Source: Delphinus delphis
Lineage: Eukaryota; Chordata; Mammalia; Artiodactyla; Delphinidae
Reading direction: 5' to 3'
Assembly (NCBI RefSeq): GCF_949987515.2
Contig: NC_082689.1
Coordinates: 101,346,957-101,410,956 of the forward strand
Length of the DNA: 64,000 nt
Shown here: positions 57,405 through 64,000 of the stretch, piece by piece
Layout of the letters: each line of letters opens with the position of its first letter
Numbering within the stretch: position 1 is the first letter of the stretch
The notes under the pieces: model-generated
The model's database searches: none
What the model saw: the letters and a program-made list of their open reading frames with translations, nothing else
Told to the model about the DNA's origin: nothing
Position numbers and translations under genes: made by a program

Positions 57405-58275
57405 CAGCTATTAATTCAGTAAGTATTTATTTAATATATACAATGTGAATTACTGTTTTAAGTGCTAGGGACATTGCACTGTACATAACATAGAATTCCC
57501 TAACCACATAAAACATACATTCTGGTGGAAAATAGAAATGATAAACAAATCAATATATAATGTGTATGTCAAAAAGTAATAGATGCTATTAAAAAAAAGC
57601 AGGATAAGCTACAGAGAAGAGGGGGAATGTCATTTCAGATAAGGTGAAGAGGGGAGGTTTTTCTGAAAAATTGACTTTTGAACAGAGGTCTTAATGAAGT
57701 CAAGGTTGGGAAGAACCATGCAAATTTCTGTAGAAGTACCATCCAGGCAGAGAGAAAAGAAAGCAGAAAGACTCTAAAACAGGAAAGTTCTTGGAATATT
57801 TGAAGAAGAGCAAGCAAGTTTGTGGCTGAAGCATACTGAGTAAAGATGAGGGATTTGGAAATGAGATAAAATAGAGAGTAAAAGGCAAGATCAAATACAG
57901 ACTTGTAGATCGTGATAAGTATTAGAGTTTCATTGTAAATTTAATAAGAAGCCGTTGGATGGTTAGCTAAGGTGAAAAGAATAAAAAGGGGATAAAAGCA
58001 AAAAGAGAGAGACCAATTAAGAGGTACCATTCAAGGTGAGAGATTATGGTGGCTTGGACTACAACAAAGGGAAAGAAAGAGGTGAAAATGGAAGGGTTCC
58101 AAATAGATTTTGTTGATGGAATTAACAGAATTTACTGGTAGATTGGATATAAGAAAAAAATGAGAAGTCAAAGATGATTCCAATTTTTTGGACAAGTAAA
58201 TTGGTGAATACACATTTACTGAGAGGAAGAGCCCTGGAAAAATGGCAGACTTTGGGGAGGAAATCACAACCATCT
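57405..58275 (-). mobile_element. Old L2-like LINE, antisense
   Basis: AGTGCTAGGGACATTGCACT, ACATACATTCTGGTGG, ACCATCCAGGCAGAGAGAAA, AGATTATGGTGGCTTGGACT and CAAAGATGATTCCAATTTTT follow one another in the order of a common ancient mammalian repeat that I take to be L2. It has the same class of sequence as 16790-17430. Confidence 0.55.
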
Positions 58276-61214
58276 TCATCCCAGATTCTTCTCTGGCTTG
58301 GAGCTCATTAATATAAATAACAGCTGATAAAACTCCTTATGACCTATTGATTTACTTCTCCTTTCTATGCTTTTTCTTCCCTAAGAACCTCAGTAATCTG
58401 TGATCAAGTAGAGATCTAAGAGGATATGTGTGGATCAAAAGGAAAATGGATAAGACAGTTTATTGGATGAGAAAGGTAAGGATATGCTGAGCTGAAAAAA
58501 ATTTAAGCTTAACTGAAATCAAAGATGTGCTTTTCAGATTGGTGTAATGTATTGAGGAATAAATATTTCAAATTGATTGTTCAACCAGTGCTCAGGATTC
58601 TTCTATAGGCTCCAGATCTGTTTTTGAATAAGAGCAAATAACCTCTTCATTCATCCTCATACTTTTCTTACCCCTCCGCTGGCATCTCCCCTAAGTTTAT
58701 AGGGTCAGATGCTGAGGGAAGGGACCAGGGCAAGTGTAAAGACACTATTTAATTTTCATTTATTAAAACATTTGAGACCTGACACTAGATATTTGAATGG
58801 CCTATGTGTAGGTGACCATGAAAATTTCTTTAGTGTAATCCATTATTTTCAGCTAATTGGATCACTATCATCTGATATCATTATGGTGCCAGTCAGCCCT
58901 GGGTAAGTCAACAAGGGTGCAAGTCTCTTAGGAGTACTACAAATCCCATAAAATTCTATCCCATGGAAATGTTTCTCACTGTCGTCTCCTTTTCCTTGGC
59001 AACTGCTTCAGACACTATAACTCTGGAGACCTCCAAGTGGGAGGTAGGGGGCACTATTGAAAAAGTGTCTAGCTGACCATAATTGCCATGTTGCATCATC
59101 ATAAAGAGTACTACAACTTCATTTTCCTGATAGTTAATTGTGAAGAAATGCTCTAAGTATATTGAATCTGGGTGTACAGTACATAGGCTGAAATATTAAA
59201 ATTTTAAGAGCTTCTCATGCATTCTCAAATATGAGCATGTTATACACTTCTATTTCCTTTGTAAGAACTTGCAATCTTTGAGCAATAATCTGTCATCTAA
59301 TTTACATTTTTATAATGTGTCACAGATAGGAAAATATTCTCCCTCAAGCCTACATATTTTTCGCTTCTGAAATTTTTTTGTACTGCATAAGCAGGTACAG
59401 ATTTCATAAAATAATTGCAGCCAAAGAGAAAACCCTATACCATTTCTACAAAATACCCAATTTTATCACCTGAGAATTTTAAAGCATATTGCTTTCACAG
59501 AATTACCTAGATTGAGTCAGAAATATTTCTTAACTTTGCTCGTTTAATATGCCAATCTCATGAGCATATAAGTATTTTAAAACACCTATGTTCACATTGG
59601 TCACATTTTCCTTAAATGCTATGTTCTTTTATGGGTACAAAATACACCATAATAGTATTTCTTTTAAAAAAAGAAATACCAGTCTCCATTTGCCCTCAAA
59701 AATTGGCAAAACTTTCCATTCTCTATTTTCACTAAATATTTACAAGCCCTTTCGATGTTATACCTGGAATATAAGTTGCATCCCAAAATTGCACTATAGT
59801 TTAAATATAAAAATAAAGTAAAATGATGATAATTCCTGTTGGTATGTTGCTGATTAGAAGAGAGTTAATTAACCAGTCCTGAAAACAATATATTCAGTAA
59901 CAGAGTGATAAAAGTCACAAAACATAGGATGGGCCTAGATTGTTTAAGGCCCTAAACAATATTGATAAAATTGTCAGGATTCTTTGAAAAGCACTAAAGC
60001 TATAAAATCAGAAGGGATTAAGCTAGCATAACACCTATTTCCTTGGGACCATGGAAAACCCCTGCCTCAACAGGCCAGGCCTTTGACTATTAACTTGATT
60101 GATAATGTGTTCTCTGTAAATGAGTGGCTGGAAAGCATCAATGAGAAAGCATGATAGAGCAAATCTGAGGTTATTCCATCTTCCTAATAACCTAGAACAA
60201 GAAAATTGAGAAAAATTGTAATTTGGAAAAAATTTACAGAAGTTTGTGAAAAATTCTGCATGATTACTATGTTGTGATAGTCCCTTTAGAGACTTAAAAA
60301 CATCCTAAGTAAGAAAGGAAAATTTAAGTCATTTGGTTCTCTGAAATGATATCTAGTCATCCACTTAGATCTGGTGATAGGCCACTTTTCTCTCTGCTCC
60401 TAACAAAGAGACAGGTGCTAAGCCTGCTCAGATATTTGAAACATTAAAAAAATGAAGAGACATATTGGATGTAGACAATATCTGATTATGATTTAGTTAC
60501 TAGGAAATTAAGAGATATATCTTAAATCTTCTTCCAGCTGATGTCTATTTTACATTTCTTAAGCTTTCATTTATTGCTTTAAGAATAGAATGTATTAATT
60601 CATTTAGAGCCTGGCAAGGAAAAGCAAATATCTCCTGATAGTGTTACCAAAATAGTGTTACCACCTTTGTGATATTTTGTTTTGTTTTATTGTTTTAATC
60701 CCTCTTAACAATAGCTCACCTGGAAAAGATATCAGTGGTGTAAGAGCCAGAACTATTAATTTACATAGACAGAAAAGTTAAAAGTATAAGTTCAAATTTG
60801 GAGGCTATACCATTTGACTCCATCGATTTCTTATCAAATATTTCAGGTTTAGTGGAAATATATATCATTACAAGAAACAAATTAGGCTAATATTATTGAG
60901 AATGAAACTGCCAGTTCATCATAGATTTATCGTATTTGTTTTCTTTTATTTTCTAAAATCTTAGCATTGCCAAGTTAGATCCTTATATCATACACATGGA
61001 GGCTTTATTTTCCCACACAAAATTCTCAGGGCTATGGTTTTGTCATTGTAAAATTTAGGTATTCTTAGTGTATCTATTAACTTGATAACTTACATTGACA
61101 AGGTGCAAATAAAATGACCAGCACAGGTCTGAATGGAGAAAAGCACCACATTGAACACAAGAATATTGAGAATGGTATTATTGGATCATGTTTACCACTT
61201 GAGTTGATGAGAGA
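58276..61214. other. No recognised element
   Basis: AT-rich, single-copy looking. No frame above about 80 codons and no repeat family recognised. Confidence 0.35.
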
Positions 61215-61228
61215 TCTAGATTCTTCTT

Positions 61229-61257
61229 TCTTTCTTTTCTTTCTTTCTTTCTTTCCT

Positions 61258-61321
<64 letters not shown>

Positions 61322-61322
61322 T
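61229..61322. repeat. (TTTC)n microsatellite
   Basis: About 23 tetranucleotide units with few interruptions, forming the tail of an antisense L1. Confidence 0.97.
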
Positions 61323-61499
61323 CACATCTTTATTGGAGTATAATTGCTTTACAATGGTGTATTAGTTTCTGCTGTATAACAAAGTGAATCAGCTATACAT
61401 ATACATATATCCCCATATCTCCTCCCTCTTGCATCTCCCTCCCACCTTCCCTATCCCAACCCTCTCTGTGGTCACAAAGCACTGAGCTGATCTCCCTGT
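61229..61499 (-). mobile_element. L1 3' end with expanded (TTTC)n tail, antisense
   Basis: 61323-61499 is the young L1 3' UTR (ACATCTTTATTGGAGTATAA). Its tail has become a TTTC microsatellite at 61229-61322. Flanked by TCTAGATTCTTCTT (61215-61228) and TCTAGATGCTTCTT (61500-61513), a 14-base duplication with one difference, which places the microsatellite inside the insertion. Confidence 0.93.
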
Positions 61500-61577
61500 T
61501 CTAGATGCTTCTTGATGGGTGGACAAGAATGGGGCAGTGCCTTTGACATAAAGCTCATAGTTTTGAGGTCTGGGTGT

Positions 61578-61579
<2 letters not shown>

Positions 61580-61639
<60 letters not shown>
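61580..61639. repeat. (AT)n microsatellite
   Basis: About 30 uninterrupted AT units. Confidence 0.97.
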
Positions 61640-61642
<3 letters not shown>

Positions 61643-62415
61643 AGTTGACTTCAAGACTCCCTGCCTAGATCTGAAGGGGATGTGAGTGGAACTAGCCTTT
61701 CTTCCCATTTGCAATTCATTCCTAGAGCCACTACCTTCCAGCGGCTTCTTTCCACATTCAATGTTGCCCTTGTAATTTATTTTCATCTGAATACACACTT
61801 TGCTCGATAATCCATCAGCTCTTAAGGAAGGACTCTTCTGTGGATCTGATGATGCGGACTCAGGGTCACATTCAAATATGACTGAAATCTGCTAAATACA
61901 AGCCCTAGAAGGTCTTCCCTTTGTCTCTTACAAGGCCTATTTTTTCTTTAATTTCTAAAAGAAAAGAAGGTATAGATAAGATGTAATACAAACCTGCTTC
62001 TCCAGAAACACAGTTGGTACTCACTCTCATCTGCAATTTTCACAGGTCCCTTTCTCCAATCAAGTTAGTCATCTTCTTCCAAAATGCAATGCCTTTGCAG
62101 TGACCCAATTAATTTCTCAGAGAATGATGGGTGTTCTCTTGTTTTATGGCATTGCTCCCTCTATTTGACATTTTTATTGTTCACAAGCATTTTAGTTTGA
62201 CCTCACCTTTACCAGTTTACCTCCTCAGTTTTCTATCTGAGATCCTTTTTTCTTCAATTGTGTGAAGTCATCATCCTGGATATTCCACTAGAGGACTTTC
62301 CTACAGTCTCCCGTAAAGTACTCTCTTGCTTTGGAAGGGGTAGAGGATGGAAAGAACATAAGGAAAGTATGAGAATCCTTATGCTGTTAGAAATTACCTA
62401 ACTTCACAAACTGCC
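61640..62415. other. No recognised element
   Basis: No gene or repeat named. Confidence 0.35.
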
Positions 62416-62558
62416 AAAATGAATATTCTCATTTTGTAGAGGAAGAATTAAAAATTCAGAGATATTACATAGCTTACTCAAAAGAGCAAAAAAGGATAGG
62501 GAGGTGGTTGAACTACAGTTTGAAGCTGAGTTTGATTTCTAAGCCAGTGTTCTATTGA
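62416..62558 (-). mobile_element. MIR SINE, antisense
   Basis: TATTCTCATTTTGTAGAGGA, TTACATAGCTTACTCAAAAG and TCTAAGCCAGTGTTCT follow the antisense MIR order. Confidence 0.6.
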
Positions 62559-63198
62559 TCTTGGAGAGACAGCAGTGAGAGGGAAGCAGTGGCTTGAAGC
62601 AAGATCTTAGTTCTCTTTCATCCAGGCTACCCAGGAATTAGACCTGGGTAGCATGGATGAAAACCAGGAATCCTAGCCGTTAGTCTGTCAGGGTCTAGAG
62701 GCTAGAAACAAGGTTCCCCTGGCTCTTGCTCCCATTGAAAAATGCATTTCTCAAGGGGGCAAGAACTGTGAAAACAGGCACAAAGTTTATTATTAGAGAC
62801 ACAGCACAAGCGGAAGAGCATACAGAGAAACTGTTTAGTTAAGACTGAAACAAGGCAGAGATACACACCCTGAGAGAAAAGGTGTGAGCATCCTCCCTAG
62901 TGAGGAGGAGCACAGTAAAGAGGGGGTTAAATCATTTATATAGGGCAGTTCTTCTGGGTCTTTGTTTACCTTTGGCCAATTATCTGGTTTCTTTTTCCAC
63001 ACATGACCTGCCCTAGGACCTTCCCCAACATGTGTGCGCAACTTTTTTCCAAGGTGGATTCCAGCCTAGAGGCCTATGGGAGAGGGCTTGGTATCACCTA
63101 TTATGGGGTTGCACCCCTTCCTTTTTCACCCTCAAGGAGCCTTTCTGCACATATGCAGTGTCTCCCTTGCTCTAATGATGGGAAATACGTGAACTCTT

Positions 63199-63208
63199 TT
63201 TTTTTTTT
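63199..63208 (-). mobile_element. Possible poly(A)-only retroinsertion in LTR
   Basis: Ten T bases flanked by perfect copies of TGAACTCTT (63190-63198 and 63209-63217). This has the form of an L1-mediated insertion truncated to the tail, or of a simple tandem duplication with slippage. Confidence 0.5.
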
Positions 63209-63343
63209 TGAACTCTTGATCTTTTATTCAAACAGGGTTTAGCCCGTCTCTGTCCCTGCCATAACTGTTATCTTAAAGTGTCCATAAGAGACAAAGTCCA
63301 GTTATTTACCCTGTTCCTGTTGTTATTTCCATCTCCAAGTGCA

Positions 63344-63459
63344 AATAGAAGGTTGGTTGTAAGTATCTAGCCTAGAGCCCACTTGCCTCTTCCTCAGGAA
63401 ATGTAAACAGGAGGCTAGTTGTAAATGCCTAGCCTGGAGCCCATCTATCTCCTGCCTCA
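63344..63459. repeat. Two imperfect direct repeats in LTR U3, about 57 bases each
   Basis: AAATAGAAGGTTGGTTGTAA...CTAGCCTAGAGCCCA at about 63344-63400 and GTAAACAGGAGGCTAGTTGT...CTAGCCTGGAGCCCA at about 63401-63457. Repeats of this kind are often enhancer-like in LTR U3 regions. Confidence 0.75.
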
Positions 63460-64000
63460 CTGTCACATTCTCTCATGATTTTGAGTTCTATATGAATTCT
63501 AGAAGATCATCACACTAAAGGCTTGTAACCAGAATTGAGTGAAAAAGTAATAAAAGTTTTATTACTAATGCCCCAGCTTTGAGCAAGACTGGTACTATAC
63601 TTGGACATAACAGCCTACAGGCTCTAATTTGAGAGTTAGTAAATTAGTATCTTGGTATCTTTTCCCACCTGTACATCCACTTATTTGGAAATAGACATAT
63701 GACTCTATTCTCCCCATAGGTGTGAGCTGTAACCCAGGCTAAGCTGAGCTGACTATAATATTCCATCTCCTTGGCTATAATAATTGGTCCCCAGATGGGC
63801 TCTTAAACCAAGCCAAGCTAATTAGAATCCTCCTCTGGGACATTTTTGTAGGAGTGTCATGGAAATACCTCTTTTCTCTTGGGTCTTGGAATTCCAACTG
63901 GCCATATTCCCTGATTTATGGCAAGCCTTTCAGCTTTAACTGCAACTTTAAAAACAATTAAGGCAGCATGAAAGCGAATATAGCTGCCAGTTCATCATGA
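63460..64000. other. No recognised element
   Basis: No gene or repeat recognised to the end of the window. Confidence 0.35.

Larger units (their letters stand above)
62687..63459 (-). mobile_element. ERV LTR, antisense, about 0.77 kb
   Basis: The minus strand starts TGAGGCAGGAGATAGATGGG and ends CCTCTAGACCCTGACA. Promoter signals are in order: TATATAAA at 62942-62935 and the poly(A) signal AATAAA at 62791-62786, about 145 bases apart. U3 holds two imperfect direct repeats. Solo LTR, since no retroviral genes are nearby. Target-site copies are not clear. Confidence 0.75.

Overview
This window reads as non-coding DNA from a mammal, almost certainly a cetartiodactyl and most likely a cetacean. 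The main evidence is four tRNA-derived SINEs that start GGGCTTCCCTGGTGGCGCAG or close to it (the CHR family of whales, hippos and ruminants, two of them in the form typical of whales). There are also several copies of one young L1 family whose 3' end reads TCTTTATTGGAGTATAATTG on the antisense strand. No intact protein-coding gene, rRNA, tRNA gene or CRISPR array could be supported. Nearly every longer open frame lies in a broken L1 frame, a SINE or a microsatellite, so the window is best described as intergenic or deep intronic sequence rebuilt by retrotransposons.

Layout. 1-2360 is an old antisense L1 that carries an internal inverted segment and a younger L1 3' end nested inside it, followed by a (GT)n tract and a MIR split by an AT-rich palindromic insert. 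3936-11458 is a nearly full-length antisense L1 (L1-A) with two CHR SINEs inside it. 12190-20700 holds scattered old LTR, L1 and L2 pieces and a long GAAA microsatellite. 20716-22372 is a three-layer nest: a MaLR-type LTR split by an L1 3' end and then by an ERV LTR. 23170-26220 is an old sense-strand L1. 26896-32490 has a CHR-1 SINE, an LTR carrying a tRNA-Glu-like segment, an ERVL-like LTR split by an L1 tail, an MLT1/MST LTR and a roughly 1.1 kb ERV LTR. 34724-36405 holds a CHR-1 SINE and a mariner transposon with both ends preserved. 36408-44700 is the least repetitive part, with a Tigger MITE, a short dispersed duplicate and a candidate conserved segment. 44950-53353 is a second full-length antisense L1 (L1-B), interrupted by a 5'-truncated sense L1 with a clean target-site duplication. 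53466-53949 is a Tigger-like DNA transposon, and 54315-64000 is old L1, L2 and MIR sequence, two long microsatellites and an ERV LTR.

The elements do not act together as a pathway; what can be read is the order of events. L1-A and L1-B are about 41 kb apart in the same orientation and can be compared base by base. L1-A still has many CpGs in its 5' UTR where L1-B has TG/CA, so L1-B looks older. All family names come from recognising consensus features by eye, so subfamily labels and old-element ends are approximate.
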